From Roseburia rectibacter (GTDB lineage Bacteria > Bacillota > Clostridia > Lachnospirales > Lachnospiraceae), in NCBI RefSeq assembly GCF_014287515.2, contig NZ_CP092473.1:1-64000 (forward strand): a stretch of 64,000 bases of DNA, in the 5' to 3' direction. The notes beneath the pieces are model-generated. The model did no database searches. It saw nothing but the letters and a program-made list of their open reading frames with translations, and was not told the DNA's origin. Shown here in pieces: positions 8,146-15,889 of the stretch. A program made the position numbers and the translations under genes. Position 1 is the stretch's first letter. The number at the start of each line of letters is the position of its first letter.

Positions 8146-9483
8146 TCATACAACACGTTTATTGAGCCATTTTCCCCGCTTATACCGTATTACAAACAGG
8201 AGTGAACGGAACACCCAGTCCACATACATTCCGATCCATACACCAAGAACTCCCATTTTTAACGTACCCGCAAAGAAATAACTGCTTGCAACTCGGAATA
8301 CCCACATGGAAAATACGCTGACCTCCATGGTATATTTTGCATCTCCCGCAGCACGCAGGACATTCGGCAATGCAAAACTTAATGGCCAGATCAGCATGGC
8401 ACAAATGGAAAATGTCCGCAGAAGCTGCACTGTAATCGTAAATGCCTCCCCGGAAAGAGAAAAACAGCCAACCAATGGCCGAACCAGGATCAATAACGTA
8501 ATGTCCGTCAGACACATGCCGCCATATGCAAGTCCCAACAGTTTTTTACTGTACCGTTTTGCCTGTTCTTTTTCCCCTGCACCGATACATCGTCCGATTA
8601 CTGTGACCATTGCAAGCCCGATGGCAATTCCCGGAATATTTGCAAAGCCTGCGATGCTGTTTGCTACGGCATTTGCTGCGATCGCAGCCGTTCCAAATGT
8701 TGCAGTCAGGCTTGATACTAAAAGTTTGCCGATCTGAAACATTCCATTTTCAATACCACTTGGAATACCGATCTTAAGAATTTTCCCGATCACGTCTTTC
8801 TTTGGACGCATACATCCCGGTGTCGTGATGCAGAGCGGATTATCTTTTTTCGACAACAACACTACCATAACAAGTGCAGATACCATTCGTGCGATCAGTG
8901 TCGCAAGCGCCGCACCTGTCACACCGATTCCAAACCCATAAATCAAAATCGCATTGCCTCCGATATTGATCACATTCATAACAAGGCTTGTATACATGCT
9001 GATCTTACTATTCCCTATGCTTCGAAACAGTGCTGCTCCTGCATTATACACGCCGAGGAACGGATAAGATATCGCAGAGATCAGAAAATAAATCTGAGCT
9101 GCGTCCATAACATCTGCTTCGATCTGTCCGAAAATTGCACGCAATAAAAAACGGTGCAGAAACAGTACCAGTATCATCACAGTACCAGATGATGTGAGCA
9201 TGATAAACATCAACTGACCCGCCGAAAGTTTTGCTTTCTCCGGCATTTTTTTACCGAGATACTGGCTGCACACAACAGCTCCACCGGTCGCAAGCGCCGA
9301 CAATATCTGGATCAACAGCACACTGATACTGTCTACAAGCGATACGCCCGAAACCGCAGCTTCCCCGCAGGATGACACCATTAAAGTATCAAACAGACCA
9401 ATGCTGAGTGCCAGCATCTGTTCAATGATCAGTGGTATGATCAATTTTTTTAAATCTTCTCTTGTAAAAAGCGGCTGCTCCAT
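8146..9483 (-). CDS. MATE family efflux transporter
   Basis: This 445-residue multidrug and toxin extrusion (MATE) protein has twelve predicted membrane helices in two similar halves. It would export organic cations or metabolites using a Na+ or H+ gradient. Family marks are LIIPLIIEQMLALSIGLFDTLMVS at the start of helix 1 (given here by its beginning LIIPLIIEQ), GGAVVCSQYLGKK between helices 2 and 3, and IGIPSGIENGMFQIGK at the start of the second half. AGGAG 6-9 nt before 9483 selects that start over upstream ATG codons that overlap the site. It is monocistronic, converging on the antiporter operon, and lies downstream of the pta terminator. Confidence 0.88.
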   Translation of the reverse strand: MEQPLFTREDLKKLIIPLIIEQMLALSIGLFDTLMVSSCGEAAVSGVSLVDSISVLLIQILSALATGGAVVCSQYLGKKMPEKAKLSAGQLMFIMLTSSGTVMILVLFLHRFLLRAIFGQIEADVMDAAQIYFLISAISYPFLGVYNAGAALFRSIGNSKISMYTSLVMNVINIGGNAILIYGFGIGVTGAALATLIARMVSALVMVVLLSKKDNPLCITTPGCMRPKKDVIGKILKIGIPSGIENGMFQIGKLLVSSLTATFGTAAIAANAVANSIAGFANIPGIAIGLAMVTVIGRCIGAGEKEQAKRYSKKLLGLAYGGMCLTDITLLILVRPLVGCFSLSGEAFTITVQLLRTFSICAMLIWPLSFALPNVLRAAGDAKYTMEVSVFSMWVFRVASSYFFAGTLKMGVLGVWIGMYVDWVFRSLLFVIRYKRGKWLNKRVV

Positions 9484-9533
9484 ATTTCTCCTCATTTCCT
9501 GCATATAAAAATCTTATTTTAAAATTTATCCCC

Positions 9534-9569
9534 ATGCAAAACGTGGCACAGCTTACGCCATGCCACGTT
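9534..9569 (-). terminator. Intrinsic terminator of pta
   Basis: AACGTGGCA (9540-9548) and TGCCACGTT (9561-9569) form a perfect 9-bp stem; on the minus strand TTTTG follows. Confidence 0.7.
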
Positions 9570-9653
9570 ACTCTCTCGTCATACTGACATTTTATTTAAA
9601 ATATACTGTTATGCACTGGATTGATTCATGCCAACAGTTTCTTACACATTATC

Positions 9654-10637
9654 TTATGCAAGTGCTGCTGTAATGATAGCCATAGAATAAACTTCTGCTG
9701 CATTACATCCACGGGACAAATCGTTGATCGGAGCATTTAATCCAAGTAAGATCGGTCCATAAGCCTCGAAGTTACCAAGACGCTGTGCAATCTTGTATCC
9801 GATATTTCCTGCATTGATATCCGGGAAGATAAATGTGTTTGCATGACCTGCAACCGGATTACCCGGGCATTTAGTACGTGCTACACGCGGAGAAACTGCT
9901 GCGTCGAACTGAAGTTCTCCTTCAATTGGAAGATCCGGGTATTTTGCCTTTGCTTTGCTTGCTGCGTTGCGCATTTTGTCTACATCCTCACCTTTACCGG
10001 AACCGAGTGTAGAGTAGCTTAAGAATGCAACCTTAGGATCAACACCGAAAATCTTCGCACACTGTGCTGTCTCACCTGCGATCTCAACTAACTCATCCTC
10101 TGTCGGATGAATATTGATCGCACAGTCACCCATTGCAAGAACTTCGTTCTCACCGGTAGCTGCAGGACGAACCATGATAAAGCAGGAAGATACGATTGTA
10201 TTGCCCGGTTTTGTTTTGATCAGCTGTAATGCCGGACGTACAGTATCTGCTGTTGAATAAGTAGCTCCACCAAGAAGTGCATCAGCAACGCCCATTTTTA
10301 CAAGCATTGTTCCGAAGTAGTTTGCCTGGGAAAGGATACCCTTTGCCTGCTCCGGTGTCACACCTTTACTCTTACGAAGTTCGCAGAATAAAGAAATCAT
10401 CTCATCCATTCTGTCGTAGTTAGCCGGATCAATGATCTCTGCTCCACGGATATTAAAACCGCTCTCCTCAGCCTCTACAGCGATTTTCTCCGGGCTACCG
10501 ATTAAGATCGGATGAAGGAATGTTCCTGCTAACAGACGGGAAGCAGCTTCTAAAATACGAGGATCATCGCCTTCTGTAAATACGATTTTCTTAGGATCTT
10601 TTTTTAAGATGTCGATCAGTTGTCCAAATCCAAACAT
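9654..10637 (-). CDS. pta: Phosphate acetyltransferase
   Basis: This enzyme (327 residues, the usual short Pta length) converts acetyl-CoA and phosphate to acetyl phosphate, the first half of the acetate/ATP-forming branch of fermentation. Visible marks are KIVFTEGDDPRILEAA at residues 15-30, LLGGATYSTADTVRPALQ, FIMVRP, the GELQFDAAVSPRVARTKCPG block and FIFPDINAGNIGYKIAQRL near residue 280. GAGGAAATAATC precedes ATG 10637. Acetate kinase, often the next gene, is not adjacent; the gene is monocistronic between its own promoter and terminator. Confidence 0.95.
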   Translation of the reverse strand: MFGFGQLIDILKKDPKKIVFTEGDDPRILEAASRLLAGTFLHPILIGSPEKIAVEAEESGFNIRGAEIIDPANYDRMDEMISLFCELRKSKGVTPEQAKGILSQANYFGTMLVKMGVADALLGGATYSTADTVRPALQLIKTKPGNTIVSSCFIMVRPAATGENEVLAMGDCAINIHPTEDELVEIAGETAQCAKIFGVDPKVAFLSYSTLGSGKGEDVDKMRNAASKAKAKYPDLPIEGELQFDAAVSPRVARTKCPGNPVAGHANTFIFPDINAGNIGYKIAQRLGNFEAYGPILLGLNAPINDLSRGCNAAEVYSMAIITAALA

Positions 10638-10700
10638 GATTATTTCCTCACTTTTTATATAATGTAATTGGCGCTCTCTACCAGCGCGTGTCATGTTTTC

Positions 10701-10728
10701 ATTATATAGCAGTTTTTTTGAAATTCAA
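10701..10728 (-). promoter_or_regulatory. Promoter of pta
   Basis: On the minus strand TTGAAT (10723-10728), a 16-bp spacer and TATAAT (10701-10706) give a leader of about 57 nt before pta. Confidence 0.65.
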
Positions 10729-10757
10729 TATTTGTATTCAAATAAATGCAGTTTTAT

Positions 10758-10786
10758 TTGACATATTCTCTCAATTTTGATATACT
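10758..10786 (+). promoter_or_regulatory. Near-consensus promoter with no protein gene downstream
   Basis: TTGACA (10758-10763), exactly 17 bp, and TATACT (10781-10786) face right. The next structure is a terminator at 10836-10877, so the product would be a short RNA. Confidence 0.6.
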
Positions 10787-10792
10787 GTCAGT

Positions 10793-10880
10793 ATCTTTGT
10801 GAAAAAATTAACGTAAATTGTATTTTTCTTCATACAAAAAGGTACCGCAGATCAGATTATGACCTGCGGTACCTTTTATT
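10793..10880 (+). ncRNA. Predicted small RNA of about 85 nt
   Basis: A strong promoter (10758-10786) and a rho-independent terminator hairpin (10836-10877) bracket a stretch with no start codon that has a ribosome site. The 5' half is A/U-rich and looks unstructured; the 3' half is the GC-rich terminator stem. It lies between pta and the PsiE-like gene, in the opposite direction to both. It could also be a fortuitous promoter; no known RNA family is recognised. Confidence 0.4.
10836..10877. terminator. Bidirectional intrinsic terminator
   Basis: AAAAAGGTACCGCAG (10836-10850) pairs with CTGCGGTACCTTTT (10864-10877). It can end the PsiE-like gene on the minus strand and the predicted small RNA on the plus strand. 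Confidence 0.85.
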
Positions 10881-10898
10881 TATCACATGAAAACCCGT

Positions 10899-11357
10899 TT
10901 ACTCTTCACTGTCTGCGGATTCTCTCTCCTTTTTATTTCCTGCATTTCGGATTGCCCCAAAAAGTTCCGGCACATGCTGCTCTTTATCCGGTTTTGTTGC
11001 AAGCATGAATCTGCGGAAGAAAAATAATATTCCAATGCTGACAACCGAAAGCAGATCTTCCAGTGCTGATGTTTTCTGCACGATCATATGGCGTGCGATC
11101 AAAAAGATCAACACTTCCATGATATTCTGGGAACTCGGTTTGCAGAGCATCTTGATAAACTCCAACCCGATCACCACATCAAAAACGGCATCAAGAAAGA
11201 TAAGAAACGCTTCCGCGTCCGTCCGGTTCTGCCAGTATAATAAGAGTTCCGGAAAAAGATTAAGTGTTGCAATGACCACACCGATCACGGCAACTAATGC
11301 TATGATGAGTTCTAAACCTTCACTTACCTGATACAGTCCTTTTCTGAGTTTATCCAC
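10899..11357 (-). CDS. PsiE-like small integral membrane protein
   Basis: The protein has about 152 residues and four hydrophobic segments: residues 15-40, 62-80, 88-105 and 115-135 roughly. The pattern and the FLIARHMIV-type third segment resemble the phosphate-starvation PsiE family, but the match is by eye and weak. The C-terminus is a charged cytoplasmic tail rich in Lys, Arg and Glu. GTG 11357 is chosen because AAAGGA lies 6 nt upstream; a TTG at 11372 is in frame but overlaps that site. The gene follows the SRP RNA on the same strand. Function is unknown. Confidence 0.55.
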   Translation of the reverse strand: MDKLRKGLYQVSEGLELIIALVAVIGVVIATLNLFPELLLYWQNRTDAEAFLIFLDAVFDVVIGLEFIKMLCKPSSQNIMEVLIFLIARHMIVQKTSALEDLLSVVSIGILFFFRRFMLATKPDKEQHVPELFGAIRNAGNKKERESADSEE

Positions 11358-11433
11358 TGTTATTCCTTTCAACTATCAAAATCAATCCAATCAATGCACG
11401 CTCTGCGAACATTCCGATTGTCATAAATTAAAA

Positions 11434-11697
11434 CCGAGCGCCTCCCATCGAATCCAGACCACAGACGTTACCTCCACAGTTAACTCGGCCCAGGCACCCT
11501 TACGGCACACAAGAGCTTCTGCTTAGGGCTGCTCCATTCCTGACCTGACCCGGTTCACAGATTCCTGTTGCGTAAGACCCAAACTTCAACGCCACTTATG
11601 AAGGGCAGCTCCACAATCTGACAACCCTCCGTTCGGCATCACCCCAGCTATAGCGGATTGCTGGTTCAGGGTACCGCTACCACCCCGGCTGCTCGGA
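11434..11697 (-). ncRNA. ffs: Signal recognition particle RNA, large Bacillus type
   Basis: This RNA (about 264 nt) scaffolds SRP with Ffh for co-translational membrane targeting. Read on the minus strand, the conserved helix-8 segment contains GGTCAGGTCAGGAATGGAGC, close to the standard SRP asymmetric-loop consensus. The 5' end CCGAGC pairs with the 3' end GCTCGG, closing the long rod. The 5' region GCCGGGGTGGTAGCGG resembles the Alu-like domain of the large Gram-positive SRP RNA. Its near-consensus promoter overlaps the end of tadA. The tadA-SRP RNA order is the same as yaaJ-scr in Bacillus subtilis. Ends are estimated to a few bases. Confidence 0.92.
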
Positions 11698-11703
11698 GAT
11701 TTA

Positions 11704-11733
11704 AGTATAGCCTATTTTGCCCTGTATTGTCAA
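11704..11733 (-). promoter_or_regulatory. Promoter of SRP RNA, overlapping the tadA stop codon
   Basis: On the minus strand TTGACA (11728-11733), 18 bp and TATACT (11704-11709) lie about 7 nt before the RNA 5' end. The -35 hexamer shares bases with the tadA stop codon (11730-11732). Confidence 0.8.
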
Positions 11734-12212
11734 GACGGATACAGCTCTTTGGACTTCTTTTTCTGGCGAAGTTCCTTGAAAAATGTGGAAAGCATTTCCG
11801 AACACTCTTCTCCTAACACTCCTTTTTCAATCTCGACCTGATGGTTGAACTGCTGCATCTGAAGCAGATTTAGCACCGAACCGGCACATCCCGCCTTCGG
11901 ATTCATGCTTCCGATCACCACTTTTTTCATCCGGCTCTGAACGATCGCCCCTGCACACATCTGGCACGGCTCTAACGTCACATACATCGTACAGTCCTCT
12001 AACCGCCAGTCTCCCGTTTTCCTGCTTGCCTTACGTATGGCAGTCAGTTCCGCATGTGCTAACGTATTGCCTTCTGTATTTCTTCTGTTATACCCGCGTG
12101 CAATGATCTTATCATCCTGCACGATCACGCAGCCGATCGGTACTTCATCTAAGGCGTATGCTTTCCTTGCCTGCCGGATCGCTGCTTTCATGTATTTTTC
12201 ATCCTGATTCAT
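11730..12212 (-). CDS. tadA: tRNA adenosine(34) deaminase
   Basis: This 160-residue zinc enzyme converts adenosine 34 of tRNA-Arg(ACG) to inosine. The cytidine-deaminase fold motifs are clear: HAE (catalytic Glu and zinc His) near residue 54, and PCQMCAGA near residue 85 with the two zinc cysteines. VPIGCVIV and RGYNRRN are family marks. ATG 12212 is preferred over an in-frame TTG at 12227; GGGGAAA sits about 8 nt upstream. It is divergent from the acetyltransferase gene and immediately precedes the SRP RNA, an arrangement seen in Bacilli. Confidence 0.93.
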   Translation of the reverse strand: MNQDEKYMKAAIRQARKAYALDEVPIGCVIVQDDKIIARGYNRRNTEGNTLAHAELTAIRKASRKTGDWRLEDCTMYVTLEPCQMCAGAIVQSRMKKVVIGSMNPKAGCAGSVLNLLQMQQFNHQVEIEKGVLGEECSEMLSTFFKELRQKKKSKELYPS

Positions 12213-12297
12213 GGACAGTTTCCCCAAAATGTTATACTATATAATATGCAGTATTTTACCGCACTTTTTCATTTTTGTCGAGAAGGGAGCACCTTGC

Positions 12298-12876
12298 ATG
12301 CAGCGAAAAAACGCTTCTTTAAAATATGAATTTGAGACAGAGCGCCTGTTCCTAAAAGTCCTGACTCCAAACTACGCCAATGCAGTCTTAAATTTCCAGA
12401 ACCGCAACCGCGAAAGTTTTGAAGCCTATGAACCGGCTAGACTGGATAATTTTTATACTGCATCCTACCAGCAGGCTGTTTTGAAATGTGAATGGGATCT
12501 CGCCCTGAAACAGCAGTGCATCCGTTTCTATGTTTTCCGGAAAGAAGATCCCCTGACGATCATCGGAACCGTATGCCTTCATGACATCCGCTTTGCCGCA
12601 TATTCCTGTACAGAAATTGGCTATAAATTTGACGCAGCATTTCGTCACATGGGGTATGCCACAGAAGCTGTCAAAGGTGCTATGCGTCTTGCCTTTTATG
12701 ATCTCCATCTTCACCGCGTGTTTGCTCGCGTTATGCCGGAAAATAAAGCATCCATATATCTTTTAGAATCAATTGGTTTCCAATACGAAGGTGTAGAACG
12801 CGGCTGCTTTCTTATCCAGAACCGCTGGGAAGACCATCTGCGCTACGCATACCTCAACCCATCTGATGAAAGCTAA
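12298..12876 (+). CDS. GNAT family N-acetyltransferase (RimJ/RimL type)
   Basis: This 192-residue protein has the RimJ/RimL-type acetyltransferase layout: the FETERLFLKVLTPNYANAV start, the central strand IGTVCLHDI, the acetyl-CoA loop FRHMGYATEAVKGAM near residue 120 (R/Q-x-x-G-x-A pattern), and VMPENKASIYLLESIGF near residue 150. AGAAGGGA at about 12281-12288 fits ATG 12298. It is transcribed divergently from tadA. The substrate, a protein N-terminus or a small amine, is unknown. Confidence 0.85.
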   Translation: MQRKNASLKYEFETERLFLKVLTPNYANAVLNFQNRNRESFEAYEPARLDNFYTASYQQAVLKCEWDLALKQQCIRFYVFRKEDPLTIIGTVCLHDIRFAAYSCTEIGYKFDAAFRHMGYATEAVKGAMRLAFYDLHLHRVFARVMPENKASIYLLESIGFQYEGVERGCFLIQNRWEDHLRYAYLNPSDES

Positions 12877-12893
12877 GGATTATTTACTTATAA

Positions 12894-13769
12894 CTATTCC
12901 TCTATAAAACGATACCAGCAGCCAAACCGGTTTTCCACCTGCTCCGGCATAAATTCCGGAAACCCAAAGATGATCGCCATAACACGCTCCTGATTCTGAT
13001 AAATTCCAGGCACTCCGAGAAACCATTTATCTTCGTTATCTTCTTCTATTTTTCCAAGCACAAGATATCTGTAATTAAAAAATCCATGCAGCAAAAAACT
13101 ATTATTTCCAAGATACCAGTATTTCCTCGGAAGCTCTCTGATATCCTTTAATTCAATTTTAATGCAGGTAATATTCTTTTCTGAAAAAGGCATGCTTGCC
13201 GGATGACTTTTTAAAAACTGTTCCCAGATATCCTTCCACTGGTACTGTGGGAAGAAATTACGGGCTGGAAGTTCGGTTGCTCTGAGTTCATTGTCAGATT
13301 CCCGGTCAAATTGGGCGGTCTGGATTTTATTTTCCTGTTGTTTTTCTTCTGCATATATATTTTCTTCCGTCTGCTCTGCCTTCCACTCTATGAAGTGTTC
13401 CATATCCACAGCAAGTGGCTCTCCCTCTGTCCATCGGCTCATAAAAATACTTCCATCTTCACTGCACAAAAAAATTCCTTCCATCTCAAAAAAGCTAAGC
13501 AATGATGTCGGTATATGTGCTGTTTTCATAATTACGTTAAAATCCCCTGCACCATTACGGACATCCATTTCTCCAATCAGGCTTCCTTCTATCCCCCTGC
13601 CCTGTTTACGGAACAGATAAATCTTACAATGAGTCTGTGCCGCATAGACACCCCGCAGATGGATTTCTAATCTGCATTCTTCTCCACGCAGCTCGATTCG
13701 GGCAAATCCTGTATTTCCTGCTTTTTTTGTATTTTCATAGGCATATATATATGTAATAAACCGTTTCAT
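12894..13769 (-). CDS. DUF6128-like protein
   Basis: This cytoplasmic protein (about 291 residues) resembles the DUF6128 family known in Lachnospiraceae, recalled from its opening KRFITYIYAYENTKKAGNTG and its C-terminal IFGFPEFMPEQ...GCWYRFIEE block. It has a beta-rich N-terminal domain (residues 1-120), a variable Glu/Gln-rich linker (residues 125-165), and a conserved C-terminal domain with WYLGNNSFLLHGFFNYRYL. No enzyme motif is visible. The start is uncertain: in-frame GTG 13784 and ATG 13778 also exist, and 13769 is chosen by family start. Function is unknown. Confidence 0.6.
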   Translation of the reverse strand: MKRFITYIYAYENTKKAGNTGFARIELRGEECRLEIHLRGVYAAQTHCKIYLFRKQGRGIEGSLIGEMDVRNGAGDFNVIMKTAHIPTSLLSFFEMEGIFLCSEDGSIFMSRWTEGEPLAVDMEHFIEWKAEQTEENIYAEEKQQENKIQTAQFDRESDNELRATELPARNFFPQYQWKDIWEQFLKSHPASMPFSEKNITCIKIELKDIRELPRKYWYLGNNSFLLHGFFNYRYLVLGKIEEDNEDKWFLGVPGIYQNQERVMAIIFGFPEFMPEQVENRFGCWYRFIEE

Positions 13770-13843
13770 TCCCGCCATAGGCACTCTCTGTTACTTTTTT
13801 TCTATTTATATGCTGATTTTTCTGTTCTATGTCAAATATACTG

Positions 13844-13891
13844 TTGACTTTTTTTATTAATTATCATATGATAATTTTAGTAACAATTACT
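13844..13891 (+). promoter_or_regulatory. perR promoter with palindromic operators
   Basis: TTGACT (13844-13849), 17 bp and TATGAT (13867-13872) form the promoter. A perfect 18-bp palindrome (13859-13876) covers the -10, and TAGTAACAATTACTA (13878-13892) covers the likely start point. The second site has 7-1-7 symmetry like known PerR boxes and recurs at the rubrerythrin promoter. Confidence 0.7.
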
Positions 13892-13913
13892 ATTATTAAG
13901 AAAGGATGGTAAA

Positions 13914-14306
13914 ATGCTGAAACGAAGTAAGCAGCGGGAATCCATCAAGAAGTTTTTAATCTCGCGTTATGACCACCCTACCGCAGAGACCGTCTATATG
14001 AATATCAAGGAAGAATTTCCGAATATCAGCCTTGGCACGGTATACCGCAATCTCTCATTGCTTGCAGATATCGGTGAGATCCAGAAGCTGTCTACAGGAA
14101 TCGGACCTGATCGTTTTGACGGTAATCCAAAACCACATTACCATTTTATCTGTAAAGAATGTGGAAGCGTTCTGGATCTGAATGTAACAGGACTGGATCA
14201 TATCAATGTTCTTGCCGCACAGGACTTTGACGGCGAGATTGAAGGACATGTAACATATTTTTATGGAAAATGCCCTTCCTGCAAAGGCAAAATACAGACT
14301 TCCTGA
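13914..14306 (+). CDS. perR: Peroxide-responsive Fur-family repressor (PerR type)
   Basis: This 130-residue metalloregulator has a winged-helix N-terminus (residues 1-75) and a dimerisation domain. Likely regulatory-metal ligands are His21, Asp69, His75 and His77. The Asp rather than Glu at residue 69 is the feature that marks PerR over Fur. Structural zinc cysteines are Cys80, Cys83, Cys120 and Cys123 (CKEC and CPSC). The DNA-recognition helix is ISLGTVYRNLSLL. AGAAAGGATGG precedes ATG 13914. The promoter carries palindromes suited to autoregulation, and the rubrerythrin gene 180 bp downstream has the same operator. Confidence 0.9.
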   Translation: MLKRSKQRESIKKFLISRYDHPTAETVYMNIKEEFPNISLGTVYRNLSLLADIGEIQKLSTGIGPDRFDGNPKPHYHFICKECGSVLDLNVTGLDHINVLAAQDFDGEIEGHVTYFYGKCPSCKGKIQTS

Positions 14307-14348
14307 TTGTTTTCCCTCAAAAACTTCAAAAATGACGTAAAAATAGTC

Positions 14349-14393
14349 TTGACAAAAAGAAGTTTTTCATTTAAAATCAGTAATAGTTACTGA
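14349..14393 (+). promoter_or_regulatory. Rubrerythrin promoter with PerR-like operator
   Basis: TTGACA (14349-14354), 17 bp and TAAAAT (14372-14377) form the promoter. TCAGTAATAGTTACTGA (14377-14393) is a perfect 7-bp inverted repeat around TAG, directly after the -10. It shares AGTAA-N3-TTACT with the perR operator. Confidence 0.75.
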
Positions 14394-14412
14394 TATCAAT
14401 TTAAAGCACACA

Positions 14413-14447
14413 GTAATAGATTTCAAATAAGCGGGGAAATCTATTAC
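14413..14447 (+). other. 5'-UTR hairpin of the rubrerythrin mRNA
   Basis: GTAATAGATTT (14413-14423) and AAATCTATTAC (14437-14447) are perfectly complementary with a 13-nt loop containing GCGGGG. No T-run follows. It lies in the leader, about 40 nt before the start codon, and may stabilise the mRNA. Confidence 0.65.
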
Positions 14448-14486
14448 AGTAAACAAATAATATTTTTCAAAAAGGAGATTAAGATT

Positions 14487-15029
14487 ATGGCAAAGTATGT
14501 ATGTACAGTATGTGGTTATGTTTATGAAGGCGATGCAGCTCCGGAGATCTGCCCGGTATGTAAAGCTCCAGCTGAGAAGTTCAAATTACAGGAAGGTGAA
14601 AAAGTATGGGCTGCTGAGCACGTTGTAGGCGTTGCAAAAGGCGTAAGCGAAGATATCGTATCTGATTTAAGAGCAAACTTCGAGGGCGAGTGCTCTGAAG
14701 TTGGTATGTATCTTGCAATGGCTCGTGTTGCTTACCGTGAAGGTTATCCGGAAGTTGGTTCCTACTATGAAAAAGCTGCATGGGAAGAAGCAGAACATGC
14801 TGCTAAGTTTGCAGAGCTGCTCGGTGAAGTTGTAACAGACAGCACCAAGAAGAACCTTCAGATGAGAGTTGACGCTGAGAACGGCGCAACAGCAGGAAAA
14901 ACTGATCTTGCAAAACGTGCAAAAGCTGCAAACCTTGATGCAATCCATGATACCGTTCATGAGATGGCTCGTGACGAGGCTCGTCATGGTAAAGCGTTCG
15001 AAGGATTATTAAATAGATACTTTGGCTAA
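14487..15029 (+). CDS. Reverse rubrerythrin
   Basis: This 180-residue non-haem iron protein reduces hydrogen peroxide (and in clostridia oxygen) in anaerobes. The domain order is reversed: an N-terminal rubredoxin module with Cys6, Cys9, Cys22 and Cys25, followed by a four-helix diiron domain. Diiron ligands are visible in [12 protein letters not shown] (Glu), [13 protein letters not shown] (Glu, His) and [12 protein letters not shown] (Glu, His). AAAAAGGAG before ATG 14487 is strong. It has its own operator-bearing promoter and terminator, next to perR, which fits control by peroxide. Confidence 0.95.
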   Translation: MAKYVCTVCGYVYEGDAAPEICPVCKAPAEKFKLQEGEKVWAAEHVVGVAKGVSEDIVSDLRANFEGECSEVGMYLAMARVAYREGYPEVGSYYEKAAWEEAEHAAKFAELLGEVVTDSTKKNLQMRVDAENGATAGKTDLAKRAKAANLDAIHDTVHEMARDEARHGKAFEGLLNRYFG

Positions 15030-15055
15030 TTGGCGAACGCAAAAATAAGCATTTT

Positions 15056-15094
15056 AAGAGGAACAGGTACAAAACACCTGTTCCTCTTTTTTCG
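15056..15094 (+). terminator. Intrinsic terminator of rubrerythrin
   Basis: AAGAGGAACAGGT (15056-15068) pairs with ACCTGTTCCTCTT (15076-15088), followed by a T-run. Confidence 0.9.
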
Positions 15095-15155
15095 TAAGCC
15101 ATTAACTATCATTCAAAATTTTCTGCATAAATGCTGTTGCAATTAAATAATAAAA

Positions 15156-15578
15156 CTATTCCTGTTCCCCAAGTATGATCCGTATCAGATTCTTATCTAA
15201 CATAATCGTCCGATTCCACGGATTTACAATGATCCCATTAACCTCTTCTGCCATGAGAACGGTGCGAAATGCCTGCTCCATCCCCGTCAAAAATGTGGAC
15301 ATCACACTGCCGCTGCCCTTTAATTCTTCCTCGAAACTGGTAAATGCCGCCCACCAGCGATTGCCGTCTGGTGTCTGTATTGCCTGCACCTGCATCTGAT
15401 CATCGCCTTTTGGCGGTTCTACCGCTATGATAAACTGACCGCCTTCTTTCATGCGCCTGCGTATTACAGTCAGGGTATGTGCTAACATCTCCTCGCTTGG
15501 TTCCTGCTGTAATGCTGCAATCGCAGTCTCTATTTTTTCGTTTCCCTGTAATCCTTCATCAATTTTATTGTTGTCCAT
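15156..15578 (-). CDS. SseB family protein
   Basis: This cytoplasmic protein of 140 residues resembles the SseB N-terminal domain family, named from a Salmonella enhanced-serine-sensitivity protein and widespread in Firmicutes without a known activity. Marks are the IETAIAALQQEPSEE start, a FIIAVEPP strand, RWWAAFTSFEEEL near residue 75, the GMEQAFRTVL helix and the VNGIIVNPWNR motif. GGAGA 6 nt before 15578 sets the start. It stands alone; a dispersed hairpin element lies 86 bp upstream in its leader. Confidence 0.7.
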   Translation of the reverse strand: MDNNKIDEGLQGNEKIETAIAALQQEPSEEMLAHTLTVIRRRMKEGGQFIIAVEPPKGDDQMQVQAIQTPDGNRWWAAFTSFEEELKGSGSVMSTFLTGMEQAFRTVLMAEEVNGIIVNPWNRTIMLDKNLIRIILGEQE

Positions 15579-15639
15579 AAAAATCTCCATTCTTGCGCTG
15601 TCTTTTTAATAAAAACAACGTTTTTATTTGCATATCAAG

Positions 15640-15688
15640 TTTGTGCGTAAGCACAAATCTTGCGTGTGAAAAATGTTATTTTTCACAC
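15640..15688 (-). repeat. Leader hairpins including a copy of the GTGTGAAA hairpin repeat
   Basis: The 311-bp stretch 15579-15889 has no gene. It holds a 7-bp stem TTTGTGC/GCACAAA (15640-15657) and an 11-bp perfect stem GTGTGAAAAAT/ATTTTTCACAC (15664-15688). The second is one of three similar hairpins in the window (also 28529-28553 and 53302-53325), each upstream of a minus-strand gene. The rest is AT-rich with nothing else recognised. Confidence 0.7.
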
Positions 15689-15889
15689 TGATCTCCGTGT
15701 AATTTTTTATTCAAATTGTTCCATACAGTATTTTTCCACTAATTCAATAAATTCTTACTTTATATTATACCCTCCGGTATTCCTTTTCACAATCTGATTT
15801 TAGCAGCAAAATCTACAAATGCTAACGTCAAATAACAAAGTTCAAGACAAAAAGCATGGTGCCCTCCGGACATCCATGCTTTCTGGTAA

